A stretch of 64,000 nt of DNA from an uncultured Maribacter sp. GTDB taxonomy: Bacteria; Bacteroidota; Bacteroidia; Flavobacteriales; Flavobacteriaceae. The DNA lies in contig CANMKG010000006.1 of NCBI GenBank assembly GCA_947498505.1, positions 186,001-250,000 of the forward strand, given 5' to 3'. How positions within the stretch are numbered: position 1 is the stretch's first letter; each line of letters starts with the position of its first letter. This document shows positions 1 through 8,159 of this stretch, piece after piece. A program made the translations under genes and the position numbers. Under the pieces are notes generated by a model. That model had not been told where the DNA came from, did no database searches, and saw only the letters and a program-made list of their open reading frames with translations.

Positions 1-656
1 TGAATGCTAAAATCAGGATATTCAGGCGAAGTATTAAGACTATGACAGGTAATGGTTTTTTCTTTTTTATTATAGTCTATAATTTGTTTGCACATTATTC
101 CGCTTTCTAGAACCATAACCCAAAAGATTTTTTCATCGGAGTCTCCGTATATTCTTATAAAATTTTTGAGTGTAATTTGTTTGCCTAAAACAATGGTTTT
201 AATAGGTAAGCTACTTGCACTTCCGTCATACATAGAATTGTTGGTTATTTCAAAGGATACGTAGTTCGCAACAGAAACTTTATCCACGACAAAACCAATT
301 TTAGGTGTATGTTTTAAAAAATGGGTGTTATTGTATTTTTTAACATATTCATCCTGTTTAAATGAAATAATAAGAGGGGCAGTCAGCAAGTATTTTCCTG
401 CCTCTAGCTTGGTAATGCTATGGGGTTGTTCTTTACTATTTTTGGTATAATTTACGTCCTCTTCATTTACTTCCACAGCATATAGTTCGCTTATACTCAC
501 TTGAAAAAAATCTGCAATTTTAGTTAGATTTTTCATTGGAATATTTGCATTCTTTTTTTCGTAAAGTTGTATTGTTCGTAAACTAACTTCAATGGCATTC
601 GCTAATTCGGTCTGACTAATATTTTTTTTTCGACGCAATAGCTTTAGTGTAAACAT
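1..656 (-). CDS. XRE-family regulator with S24/LexA-like C-terminal domain (3' end cut by window)
   Basis: Reading from an ATG at 656 down to the window edge gives 218 codons with no stop, so the gene continues to the left. Residues 1-60 form a helix-turn-helix of the XRE/Cro-CI type (SQTELANAIEVSLRTIQLYE is the recognition region). The C-terminal part has the features of S24-like domains of Bacteroidetes phage-type repressors: an NSMYDG motif at the position of the usual catalytic serine, and a late CHSLNTSPEYPDF segment. It diverges from a small gene at 832, with an intergenic region full of inverted repeats, the arrangement of a CI-type repressor and its operator. Known of the family: represses divergent genes and may self-cleave or only dimerise; which applies here cannot be seen. 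No other phage genes are visible in the window. It is not a ready-made LexA: the N-terminal domain is XRE, not winged helix. Confidence 0.85.
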   Translation of the reverse strand, partial: MFTLKLLRRKKNISQTELANAIEVSLRTIQLYEKKNANIPMKNLTKIADFFQVSISELYAVEVNEEDVNYTKNSKEQPHSITKLEAGKYLLTAPLIISFKQDEYVKKYNNTHFLKHTPKIGFVVDKVSVANYVSFEITNNSMYDGSASSLPIKTIVLGKQITLKNFIRIYGDSDEKIFWVMVLESGIMCKQIIDYNKKEKTITCHSLNTSPEYPDFSI

Positions 657-664
657 AAAATTGT

Positions 665-739
665 ATTATTGTGTAATAATCTTACGTATTTTGTAATAAT
701 ATGAAATTAAATTTCGCTTATTTGTAACTCAATTACAAA
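665..739. promoter_or_regulatory. Operator-like inverted repeats between divergent genes
   Basis: Between the repressor start (656) and the small gene (832) lie ATTATTGTGTAATAAT at 665-680, the related CGTATTTTGTAATAAT at 685-700 (13 of 16 bases equal, 20 bp apart), and TTTGTAA-CTCAA-TTACAAA at 721-739. A minus-strand TATATTTG (747-740) fits a -7 box for the repressor. The spacing of two helical turns between the first two sites is what cooperative repressor binding would need. Binding by the neighbouring XRE protein is inference. Confidence 0.5.
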
Positions 740-831
740 CAAATATAGTCAAATGCAGTATTGTTACATATACAAATACGTTATGAATAAAAACTAACTT
801 AATATGTTAATGCCAAAATTTGTATTGTAAT

Positions 832-1131
832 ATGCTTTCAAAAGAAAACTACGGGAAACCAATTAACGAAAAACTCTCAACCGTTTTAAGAAGAAACACT
901 TCAAAAAATGACTTCGCTGATATATCAGCGAAAACCAATATTAGCTTTTCTACTATTAGAGATGTCGTTTATCGAACAAACAGTTTAACTAAATCCAACT
1001 CGGTTGCAATTTTGTTTTTAATTGAAAGAGCATTTAATAATGCTCTAGGAAGACAACTACTGGCAGAAGGAGATAAATTGTTTTTACATAAAATAGCAGT
1101 TGATAACGAAATAATACTCTCAAAAGCTTAG
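832..1131 (+). CDS. Small protein of unknown function, divergent from repressor
   Basis: 99 residues from the ATG at 832; an in-frame TTG at 820 would add four residues but the ATG is the better start. I do not recognise the family. The protein is polar with no signal peptide or membrane segment. The middle part (FADISAKTNISFSTIRDVVY) reads like a helix-turn-helix: a short helix, a turn and a helix that could face DNA. Its position opposite an S24-type repressor is that of a Cro-like or early regulatory gene, but this is inference only. A 116-base gap separates it from the sigma factor downstream, and it probably forms its own unit. Confidence 0.6.
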   Translation: MLSKENYGKPINEKLSTVLRRNTSKNDFADISAKTNISFSTIRDVVYRTNSLTKSNSVAILFLIERAFNNALGRQLLAEGDKLFLHKIAVDNEIILSKA

Positions 1132-1210
1132 TGTTGCTAACGTATTAGTTTTACAACTCTAGCTTTAAGGGTAGCGTATTTATGAAAAACTTAAAAAGAC
1201 GCTATTATTA

Positions 1211-1218
1211 TAGTTTTG
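1211..1218 (+). promoter_or_regulatory. -7 box (TAGTTTTG) before the ECF sigma gene
   Basis: TAGTTTTG matches the Bacteroidetes -7 consensus TAnnTTTG and ends 29 bases before the ATG at 1248. No clear TTG is seen about 19-21 bp upstream, so it may be weak or need another factor. The same stretch contains a 16-codon frame (1182-1232) that I do not regard as a gene. Confidence 0.4.
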
Positions 1219-1247
1219 GTTTTTTAGTTTAATTGTATTTTTAAGCT

Positions 1248-2495
1248 ATGTTGCTAGAAAATAAGGTAGTCGAAAATTTGTTCAGAAATGAGTACGGAAA
1301 AATTATTGCTCTATTGGTTAACAGATTTGGCACTAATCATATAGAAATTATTGAGGATGCTGTTCAGGATGCTCTAATAAAAGCAATGCAAATATGGGGC
1401 TATAAAAATATCCCAGATAATCCAACTGCATGGCTACTGCGTGTTTCAGGAAATTTGCTGGTGGATAAATTACGAAGAGATAAGAGAGTAGTTTTTGATG
1501 ATGAATATGTTTCAACTAAGGACTCCTTTACTCCTAACGAATTGGACTTAAAGAATACTATTTCGGATAGTCAATTACGAATGATTTTCGCTTGTTGTCA
1601 TCCTTCTCTTTCTCCTGAATATCAAATTATTTTAAGTCTAAAATTAATAGGCGGTTTTGGCAATAAAGAAATTGCAAAGGCTTTACTTAAAAAAGAAGAT
1701 ACCGTAGCTAAATCTTTCACAAGGGCAAAAAAGAAATTTAAAGAAACTATTTCAACACTTGATATTCCAATAGAAATGGGATTGCAATCAAGACTAAAGG
1801 TAGTTTTGAAGGTAATATATCTTCTTTTTTCTGAAGGTTATGCAGCAAGTATTGGTACTAGTATCATAAAAAAAGATATTTGTTTAGAAGCTATACGACT
1901 AGCATTGTTGTTAACCGAAAACACATACTGCAATAAACCTGATACAAATGCATTAATTGCATTAATGTGCTTTCACACTTCTAGATTTGAAGCCAGAGTT
2001 GATGATAACTTAGAGCTTGTAGATTTAGAACATCAGGATCGTAACAAATATGATCAAGGTTTAATAAATCAAGGTCTTTTACATTTACAAAATGCTGATG
2101 GGGAAGAGGTACAACCATCAAATTATCACTTACAGGCAGCAGTATCTTATCATCATTGTATAGCTAAAACTTTTGCAGAAACCAATTGGGAGCAAATTTT
2201 ATATATCTACAACTTGCAACTACAAAGACAATATTCACCAATTGTAGAGTTAAACAGAATTATTCCTGTTTTTAAAGTATTTGGTTCAAAAAAGGCAATG
2301 ATCGAATTAAAAAAATACGAAGAAGGTTCTCATTTTATTGAAAATAGCTTGTATTACGCCATTAAGGCGGAATTGTTAATTGATTTACCAGAAACGGATG
2401 CCTGTATTTTAGCTTTAGAAAAAGCTATCAAACTTACCAAAAATGAGCTGGAGAAAAACCATTTCAAAAAGAAGTTGGAAAGGTTATCAGCATAA
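1248..2495 (+). CDS. RNA polymerase ECF sigma factor with long C-terminal TPR-like domain (ECF42-like)
   Basis: 415 residues, about twice the length of a plain ECF sigma factor. Sigma region 2 lies at roughly 8-80 (EDAVQDALIKAM, then DNPTAWLLRVSGNLLVDKLRR), region 4 at about 110-165 (NKEIAKALLKKEDTVAKSFTRAK). FACCHPSLS between them and LLFSEGYAAS after region 4 are hallmarks of the subgroup with a DUF6596/TPR-like C-terminus, known as ECF42 or SigJ-like. In that family the C-terminal domain replaces a classical anti-sigma factor and is needed for activity. Members usually sit next to a small DGPF/YCII-type protein; here the next gene, 32 bases on, is a thiol oxidoreductase instead. The pair is probably co-transcribed, suggesting a link to redox stress, but no target promoter was identified. 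Confidence 0.9.
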   Translation: MLLENKVVENLFRNEYGKIIALLVNRFGTNHIEIIEDAVQDALIKAMQIWGYKNIPDNPTAWLLRVSGNLLVDKLRRDKRVVFDDEYVSTKDSFTPNELDLKNTISDSQLRMIFACCHPSLSPEYQIILSLKLIGGFGNKEIAKALLKKEDTVAKSFTRAKKKFKETISTLDIPIEMGLQSRLKVVLKVIYLLFSEGYAASIGTSIIKKDICLEAIRLALLLTENTYCNKPDTNALIALMCFHTSRFEARVDDNLELVDLEHQDRNKYDQGLINQGLLHLQNADGEEVQPSNYHLQAAVSYHHCIAKTFAETNWEQILYIYNLQLQRQYSPIVELNRIIPVFKVFGSKKAMIELKKYEEGSHFIENSLYYAIKAELLIDLPETDACILALEKAIKLTKNELEKNHFKKKLERLSA

Positions 2496-2527
2496 TTACG
2501 TCTATAGCAATATATAATTAGAATGTT

Positions 2528-3229
2528 ATGCAGGTAAGTATTTGGTCAGATATAAGATGTCCGTTTTGCTATATTGGAAAAAAGAAATTTGAAGCAGCTT
2601 TGGCTAGTTTTCCTCATAAGAACAAAATAACAATTGAATGGAAGAGTTTTGAGTTGGATCCAAATATGAAAACCGAACCCACTCGAGACTACACAGAGCA
2701 TTTTATGGAACGAAAAGGGGTAGATAGAGAAAGAGCTTTGGATATGTTTGATAGTGTTACGGGAATAGCTAATGAGGTTGGATTAAATTTTAATTTTGAA
2801 GATACAATACCTGCAAATTCATTAAAAGCGCATCGTCTATTGCATTTGGCCAAAGAATTTGGTGGTGTGGATGAAACAAAAGAAGCACTCTTAAGTGCCT
2901 ATTTAGAGCAGGGTAAAAATATAGATGATATTGATTTTCTTATTGGTTTAGCTGAAAATATAGGTTTAGACGTAGATAAGGTTAAGTTAATGTTTGAATC
3001 GGATGATTATACCTATGAAGTTCGACAGGATGAAATGGAAGCAAGAAATTTGGGTATCAATGGTGTTCCCTTTTTTGTACTAGATAACAAATACGGAATT
3101 TCTGGAGCACAACCAGTTGAAGTTTTTGCAGAAACTTTAGAAACAGCCTGGCAAAAACACTCAAAAGAATTAACGATTATGTCCCCAGAAAAAGGAAGCT
3201 CCTGTGATATTGATGGTAATTGTGATTAA
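2528..3229 (+). CDS. DsbA-family (FrnE-like) thiol oxidoreductase
   Basis: 233 residues. The thioredoxin-fold start VSIWSDIRCPFCYIG gives the active-site CPFC (Cys11 and Cys14), and GVPFF near residue 180 is the cis-proline loop opposite it. The helical insert between them and the lack of a signal peptide place it in the cytoplasmic FrnE/2-hydroxychromene isomerase-like branch, not with periplasmic DsbA. The C-terminus ends in SSCDIDGNCD, adding two cysteines that could form a second redox pair. Follows the ECF sigma gene by 32 bases and very likely shares its transcript. FrnE of Deinococcus is tied to oxidative stress tolerance; the substrate here is unknown. Stops 7 bases from the converging gene on the other strand. 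Confidence 0.9.
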   Translation: MQVSIWSDIRCPFCYIGKKKFEAALASFPHKNKITIEWKSFELDPNMKTEPTRDYTEHFMERKGVDRERALDMFDSVTGIANEVGLNFNFEDTIPANSLKAHRLLHLAKEFGGVDETKEALLSAYLEQGKNIDDIDFLIGLAENIGLDVDKVKLMFESDDYTYEVRQDEMEARNLGINGVPFFVLDNKYGISGAQPVEVFAETLETAWQKHSKELTIMSPEKGSSCDIDGNCD

Positions 3230-3236
3230 AAGGAAT

Positions 3237-4661
3237 CTATTTTAATTCCCAACCTTTTCTATAAGAACCTTTTACCCATTCATTGGCCTTTTCAAAATTG
3301 GTAACTTGCATGTTTGCTCCATCCCACATGATTTTCCGACGTCCAGGATAATTAAATGGGGCCCAATCACCTATTTTTTTACCTTCTTTGAGTTCTTTTA
3401 ACTGAAATGCTTTGATAGCCAAATTCCCCATTAAAACAGCCTCAGTTAGTGGGCCAGAGCGTTTAAAGTCAGATGAAGCTTCTCCTCCACTTAAACAAGC
3501 ATCAACAAAATTTTGTTGATGTCCGCTAGTGCCTCCAGGTATTCTTTTTAAATACGGTTTAGGAGGGTTTAATAAACTCATGGTTTCTGAAGGTAATAAC
3601 CTTGGATTGTTGGAGTAAGTGTCCATCACCATAATACCTCGTGTTCCATAAAACACGGATCCACCACCACCGTCACCAATGGTTTCCGCATCTTTTAACT
3701 CATCAGGTAAATCAGGTAAAAGTCCACCATCATACCAGTTTAAAGCAATGTCGCCGTGTTCTTTGGTATTAAATTTAAGTCTTACAATAGAAGAAGCAGG
3801 GCATGATTTGCTATAATTTGCCTCCACAAAATCGCCAATCCAATTTGTAGTACAGCTAGCTTCTGCTTCAGTGGGGTAGCCAAGGTCTAAAACACTAAAT
3901 GGAGATTCAATGATATGACACCCCATATCACCTAAAGCTCCCGTTCCAAAATCCCAAAAACCCCTCCATTTAAAAGGTAAATAGGCATCATTATAGTCTC
4001 GCATAGCGGCAGCACCCAACCATAGGTTCCAATCCAATTCTTTGGGAATTTTATTTTTTTGGGTAGGAGCAGAAACACCTTGCGGCCAAACGGGGCGATT
4101 GGTCCAACAATCTACTTTATATATTTTTCCTAAAACACCAGACGTAATCCATTCCTTAGCTTGACGACTGCCATCACTGGAGGCTCCTTGGTTTCCCATT
4201 TGAGTTACAATCCCGTTTTCTTTGGCAACGGTTGTCATAAGTCTTGCTTCGTTGATATTGTGGGTTAACGGTTTTTCCACATAAGCATGCTTTTTAGCAC
4301 GCATAAATGGTAATGCAATTGATGCGTGCATATGATCTGGAGTAGCAACCATAATAGCATCAATATTATTTAAATGATTATCATATACTTTTCTAAAATC
4401 TTTATATTTTTTTGCGTTAGGGTATTTTTTATAAGTATCAGAAGCCATTCTATCATCAACGTCACATAGAACAGAAAACTTCACTTTTTTAGTGCCATCT
4501 AGTCCCTTAATCACACCCGCTCCTCGGCCTCCAACACCAAAGGCTCCTACGTATAAAGTATCACTTGGTGGAATGTGATTTTTTCCTAAAACAAAACTGG
4601 GGACGATGGAGAAAGTTGTTGCGGCAGCGGCAGTGTTTTTAATGAAGCTTCTTCTTTTCAT
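3237..4661 (-). CDS. Gfo/Idh/MocA-family oxidoreductase with Tat signal
   Basis: 474 residues when started at the ATG at 4661; an in-frame upstream ATG at 4697 would put 12 residues before the signal peptide and is less likely. The N-terminus RRSFIKN followed by an Ala-rich stretch is a twin-arginine signal, so the protein is exported folded with its cofactor. The Rossmann motif GAFGVGGRGAG follows at about 42-52, and the lysine of the EKPLTH motif (about 133) is the usual catalytic position of the family. Known of the family: NAD(P)-dependent oxidation or reduction of sugars and inositols; Tat-exported members use tightly bound cofactor, and some are glycosidases or keto-sugar reductases. 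It stands apart from the sugar cluster at 20-29 kb, but could act on related substrates. Confidence 0.9.
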   Translation of the reverse strand: MKRRSFIKNTAAAATTFSIVPSFVLGKNHIPPSDTLYVGAFGVGGRGAGVIKGLDGTKKVKFSVLCDVDDRMASDTYKKYPNAKKYKDFRKVYDNHLNNIDAIMVATPDHMHASIALPFMRAKKHAYVEKPLTHNINEARLMTTVAKENGIVTQMGNQGASSDGSRQAKEWITSGVLGKIYKVDCWTNRPVWPQGVSAPTQKNKIPKELDWNLWLGAAAMRDYNDAYLPFKWRGFWDFGTGALGDMGCHIIESPFSVLDLGYPTEAEASCTTNWIGDFVEANYSKSCPASSIVRLKFNTKEHGDIALNWYDGGLLPDLPDELKDAETIGDGGGGSVFYGTRGIMVMDTYSNNPRLLPSETMSLLNPPKPYLKRIPGGTSGHQQNFVDACLSGGEASSDFKRSGPLTEAVLMGNLAIKAFQLKELKEGKKIGDWAPFNYPGRRKIMWDGANMQVTNFEKANEWVKGSYRKGWELK

Positions 4662-4731
4662 TTTTTGTTTTATTTGATGATTTGTAGGAAGATACAAAAA
4701 AAGAGGAAGTAATAATCTAGCTAAGATTTAA

Positions 4732-5391
4732 CTATTCAAAGTCTCCATTCCATTCATTGTAGAATTGGTCGAGATAGTTGAGCATGAATTGATGTCTTTT
4801 TTCAGCTAATTTCAAACCAGTTTTGGTATTCATTTTATCTTTTAACAATAAAAGTTTTTCGTAAAAGTGATTTAAGGTTGGTGCCGTGGAGCTTTTATAT
4901 TCCTCTTTAGTCTGGTTTAACGCCGGATGGATTTTTGGGTCATATAATGCTCTATTTTTAAATCCACCATAGTTAAACGCCCGTGCAATACCAATAGCAC
5001 CAATAGCATCAAGCCTATCTGCATCTTGAACTACCTGTAACTCAATAGAATTAAAACGTTCTTTTTTCTCAAGACTATTTTTAAATGACATATTTTCAAT
5101 AATCTTTGCCACATGTTCAATAAGCAATTCATCTAATTCAAGAGAGCGTAAAAAATTTGATGCTATTTCCGGACCAACACTTTCATCTCCATTATTAAAT
5201 TTTGAATCCGCAATGTCATGCAGCAAAGCAGCTAAGGCAACAACTAACTCGTCAACGTTTTCATGCTTAGCAATATATTTAGCATTCAAAAAAACACGTT
5301 GAATATGAAACCAATCATGACCCCCCTCGGCTTCAAGAAGGGTTTCTTTTACAAAAGCGATTGTTTTTTGAATTAAAGTTTCACTTTTCAT
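4732..5391 (-). CDS. HD-domain metal-dependent phosphohydrolase (YedJ/YpgQ-like)
   Basis: 219 residues, a stand-alone HD domain. Visible ligands: His25 in GGHDWFHIQRV, the LLHDIAD pair near residue 58, and QDADRLDAIGAIGIAR near 120. The order and spacing match the small YedJ/YpgQ group, some of which hydrolyse nucleotides. Its ATG overlaps the stop of the upstream acyltransferase gene as ATGA (5388-5391), so the two are probably translated together. Whether this coupling has metabolic meaning is unknown. The next gene on this strand starts 71 bases further on and may be read from the same transcript. Confidence 0.9.
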   Translation of the reverse strand: MKSETLIQKTIAFVKETLLEAEGGHDWFHIQRVFLNAKYIAKHENVDELVVALAALLHDIADSKFNNGDESVGPEIASNFLRSLELDELLIEHVAKIIENMSFKNSLEKKERFNSIELQVVQDADRLDAIGAIGIARAFNYGGFKNRALYDPKIHPALNQTKEEYKSSTAPTLNHFYEKLLLLKDKMNTKTGLKLAEKRHQFMLNYLDQFYNEWNGDFE

Positions 5392-6125
5392 TTAAATGAG
5401 TTAATTCCTGATTTAACTTGAAGCTCAATAGTATCAATAAGGCTATCCAAATCACTATTTACTTCAATAGGTTTGTGAACATCAAAGGTCATTCTGCTTC
5501 CCAGCCCGTAAGGAAATTTACCATATTTAAGAAGTTTCCATGAATTGTTGATACTTACAGGAACAATTAACGCAGAAGGAGCATTTTTCATTAATATTTT
5601 TAATCCAGTCCGCTGAAAATCTTTGGGCACTCCTGTTCTACTACGAGTTCCTTCAGGAAATATTACAGCACTTCGTTTATGTTCTTCAATGTACTTTCCC
5701 AACTTTCGAATCTCTATAAGTGCTTGTTTAGAATCTTTTCGGTCAATTAAAACAGAACCCCCTTTTCTAAGGTTAAAAGAGACGCTGGGTATACCTTTTC
5801 CAAGTTCTTTTTTACTCACAAATTTAGGATGATGCTTTCTAAACCACCAACTTAATGGAGAAATCTCAAACATACTTTGATGGTTGCTTACTACAATTAA
5901 GGGTTTATCAGTTGGAATTTTATGAGGATTATTAAACTTGTAAGTAGTACCTAAAATATGATTACTTCGTATGAGACACCAATTAAATAAACTCACACAA
6001 GATTTATGTGTTTGGTATCCAAAAATGCTAAAGCACGCCCACTGCAAAGGATGAAAAACTAAAAGAATTATCCCAAAAACGATATAAAAAACAGGGGTTA
6101 AAATGTAGGAAATAATTTTCTCCAT
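5388..6125 (-). CDS. 1-acyl-sn-glycerol-3-phosphate acyltransferase (PlsC-like)
   Basis: 245 residues with an N-terminal membrane segment (about 5-25), the usual size for PlsC-type acyltransferases that add the second acyl chain in phosphatidic acid synthesis at the inner membrane. The block FPEGTRSR (about 157-164) and the acceptor region KGGSVLIDRKDS are intact. The catalytic block reads SNHQSMFE: histidine, four residues, then glutamate, where the family normally has aspartate (HX4D). The codon is GAG at about 5868-5870, so it is not a single-frame error. The protein may still work, or act on another substrate. ATGA overlap with the HD gene downstream. A terminator hairpin for the previous gene ends 14 bases before this start. 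Confidence 0.88.
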   Translation of the reverse strand: MEKIISYILTPVFYIVFGIILLVFHPLQWACFSIFGYQTHKSCVSLFNWCLIRSNHILGTTYKFNNPHKIPTDKPLIVVSNHQSMFEISPLSWWFRKHHPKFVSKKELGKGIPSVSFNLRKGGSVLIDRKDSKQALIEIRKLGKYIEEHKRSAVIFPEGTRSRTGVPKDFQRTGLKILMKNAPSALIVPVSINNSWKLLKYGKFPYGLGSRMTFDVHKPIEVNSDLDSLIDTIELQVKSGINSFK

Positions 6126-6138
6126 AGCACAAAAATAA

Positions 6139-6166
6139 AAAACCGCTCTGAGTACAGAACGGTTTT
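6139..6166 (-). terminator. Terminator after the bacilliredoxin gene
   Basis: Arms AAAACCGCTCTG (6139-6150) and CAGAACGGTTTT (6155-6166) pair around a 4-base loop; the one mismatch is a G-U wobble in the minus-strand RNA. On that strand a T-rich tract follows. It lies 22 bases after the stop of the gene at 6189 and directly before plsC. Confidence 0.75.
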
Positions 6167-6188
6167 AAATACATTGTTCAAAAAAAGT

Positions 6189-6599
6189 TTAGCAAAACTC
6201 GTTATAAGCTTCAACTAAATTATCTGAAATAATCTCTGCTGGTCTACCTTCAATATGGTGTCTTTCAATCATATGTACTAATTCGCCATCTTTAAAAAGA
6301 GCTATTGATGGAGAAGAAGGAGGAAAAGGAATCATTAAATCTCTAGCCGCATTAACAGCTTCAGTATCTACTCCCGCAAAAACAGTAACTATGTGATCTG
6401 GTTTGCTAGAGTTTTGTAAACTCATTTTAGCAGCAGGTCTTGCATTTGCTGCAGCACACCCACAAACTGAGTTTACTACAACCAATGTGGTACCTTCTTT
6501 TTTTATTGCACTTTCAACTGCGTCTGCAGTAAAAAGCTCTTCAAACCCAGCCGAAACTAAGTCTTCTCTCATTGGTTTTACTAATTCTGGTGGATACAT
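6189..6599 (-). CDS. brxA: Bacilliredoxin, BrxA/BrxB (YphP/YqiW) family
   Basis: 136 residues, full length for the family. The N-terminal MYPPELVKPMREDLVSAGFE is the diagnostic YphP/YqiW start, and VNSVCGCAAANARP carries the CGC redox motif with Cys46 and Cys48. Known role in Firmicutes: removal of bacillithiol from S-thiolated proteins after oxidative or hypochlorite stress; many Bacteroidetes make bacillithiol too. No signal peptide, so it is cytoplasmic. Monocistronic as far as can be seen: its own promoter lies at 6634-6663 and a terminator follows at 6139-6166. BrxA and BrxB cannot be told apart with certainty here. Confidence 0.93.
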   Translation of the reverse strand: MYPPELVKPMREDLVSAGFEELFTADAVESAIKKEGTTLVVVNSVCGCAAANARPAAKMSLQNSSKPDHIVTVFAGVDTEAVNAARDLMIPFPPSSPSIALFKDGELVHMIERHHIEGRPAEIISDNLVEAYNEFC

Positions 6600-6633
6600 A
6601 ACTAACCGTATTTATAATTTATAATAAGTTGTA

Positions 6634-6663
6634 CAAAGGTAATGAATACCAAAAGTATCGCAA
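6634..6663 (-). promoter_or_regulatory. Promoter of the bacilliredoxin gene
   Basis: On the minus strand TTG (6663-6661), 19 bases, then TACCTTTG (6641-6634): an exact match to the Bacteroidetes promoter pattern. The -7 box ends 34 bases before the ATG at 6599. Confidence 0.7.
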
Positions 6664-6761
6664 AACACCTTTATTGAGATAGTCGTTTATAAAACTAACC
6701 CCTTTCAAATAGTACCAGTTTTATTTGTTAAATTATATATTTGGCTAAAATTAGGTTGAGT

Positions 6762-7490
6762 ATGATTAAATGGTTTGCTGCAATATTGGGTTATTCCTTG
6801 TTTAGGTTTCCAGGAGCTATTATGGGTTTTTTTGTGGGAAGCTTTATAGATAACTTAAGAGGAGGAGGCTCAAGTACGGTTTTTTCAGACTTTACAAGGC
6901 AGCAAGTTTCCCCTGCAGATTTTGAGTTGAATTTACTTTCGTTATGTTCTATTGTAATTAAAGCAGATGGTAAAATTAGCCAGCAAGAAATGGATTATGT
7001 GCGACAGTATTTTGTGGCAACGTATGGAAAAGAGAAGGCGAATGCTATTTTTAGAACGTTTAATGAGATTAACAAAAAACGCGAGATTTCAGCTCAAAAT
7101 ATTTGTGAGTATTTAAATCAAAGAACACGTTATGAAGTTAGATTACAACTACTACATTTTTTATTTGGAATAGCACAAGCCGATGGAGCTACAAGTAATT
7201 CTGAATTGAATAAATTAAATGAAATTGCAAGATATTTAAAAGTTTCTGCTCGTGATTTTGATAGTATAAAAGCAATGTTTATAAAATCTACGGACACTGC
7301 TTATAAAATATTAGAAATTGAAAAGTCGGCAACAGATGATGAGGTTAAAAAGGCCTATAGAACAATGGCGAAGAAATATCATCCAGATCGTGTTGTAACT
7401 AAAGATGAGGCTATTAAAAAAGGAGCTGAAGAAAAATTTAAACAGGTGCAAAAAGCGTATGAAGAAATTCAAAAACAAAGAGGGTTATAA
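6762..7490 (+). CDS. DjlA-like co-chaperone: membrane anchor, TerB domain, J domain
   Basis: 242 residues from the ATG at 6762; an in-frame TTG at 6741 would add seven residues. Order: membrane segment at about 3-24 with glycines ([15 protein letters not shown]), a TerB-like helical domain at about 45-155 ([18 protein letters not shown] and [13 protein letters not shown] are its two acidic loops), and a C-terminal J domain from about 178 with the HPD triad in KKYHPDR. This is the architecture of DjlA, a membrane-bound co-chaperone that stimulates DnaK. The next gene begins only 9 bases after the stop, so the two are probably one operon. Confidence 0.9.
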   Translation: MIKWFAAILGYSLFRFPGAIMGFFVGSFIDNLRGGGSSTVFSDFTRQQVSPADFELNLLSLCSIVIKADGKISQQEMDYVRQYFVATYGKEKANAIFRTFNEINKKREISAQNICEYLNQRTRYEVRLQLLHFLFGIAQADGATSNSELNKLNEIARYLKVSARDFDSIKAMFIKSTDTAYKILEIEKSATDDEVKKAYRTMAKKYHPDRVVTKDEAIKKGAEEKFKQVQKAYEEIQKQRGL

Positions 7491-7499
7491 TTTGTGCTA

Positions 7500-8084
7500 A
7501 TGGAAAATTTTTGGTTTTACATAAAACTAGGCTTACAGCATGTTTTGGACCTTGGTGCGTATGACCATATCTTGTTTTTAGCTGCTCTGGCCGTACCATT
7601 TACATTTAAATCTTGGAAAAAAGTTGTACTACTAGCTTCAGTATTTACAATTTTTCATTGTTTGTCTCTAGTGTTATCAGTCTATAACTTTTTTACAATT
7701 AAAGTTCATTTGATAGAGTTTTTAATTCCTGTTACCATAGTTGTTACAGCCATTTTTAATTTGTGGTATAGTAAAATAGATACAAAAAAGGGGAATATAA
7801 CTATACACGCAATTGCTACAACTATTTTTGGTTTAATTCACGGGTTCGGATTTTCTAATTACTTTAAAATGTTAATGTCTGGCGAAGAGGAAAAATTATC
7901 TCCGCTAGTTGGCTTTGCGGCTGGAATTGAAATTTCTCAATTAGTTATTGTTTTATGCGTGTTAATTTTGGGATATCTAATAACCAAATTTCTAAAAATT
8001 AAACAATCAATTTTTGTTGTAGTAGTTTCAGTTTTAATCGTTCTGATTACAATACCGCTGTTAATATCAACGTTTCCATTTTAG
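7500..8084 (+). CDS. HupE/UreJ-family integral membrane protein
   Basis: 194 residues from ATG 7500; a GTG at 7494 is possible but less likely. About six membrane segments. The first motif GLQHVLDLGAYDHILFL and the later GLIHGFGFSN have the conserved His/Asp residues of HupE/UreJ proteins, which transport nickel or cobalt in hydrogenase and urease clusters. No hydrogenase or urease genes are near, so the metal role is not supported by context; stand-alone members are common in Flavobacteriaceae and of unknown function. Likely co-transcribed with the J-domain gene upstream. Confidence 0.82.
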   Translation: MENFWFYIKLGLQHVLDLGAYDHILFLAALAVPFTFKSWKKVVLLASVFTIFHCLSLVLSVYNFFTIKVHLIEFLIPVTIVVTAIFNLWYSKIDTKKGNITIHAIATTIFGLIHGFGFSNYFKMLMSGEEEKLSPLVGFAAGIEISQLVIVLCVLILGYLITKFLKIKQSIFVVVVSVLIVLITIPLLISTFPF

Positions 8085-8159
8085 CATTTGTTAAATTTGA
8101 GCCTATTAGAGTGTTTAAAATTCTAAAAGCAGGTATCTTAGTTGTTTCTAAGGTTATTT

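Noticed and set aside
1-1131. Prophage
   Set aside because: Only a repressor-like gene and one small gene are visible; no integrase, structural genes or attachment site on the right side.
1182-1232. 16-codon leader peptide before the sigma gene
   Set aside because: Overlaps the putative -7 box and shows no regulatory codon runs.
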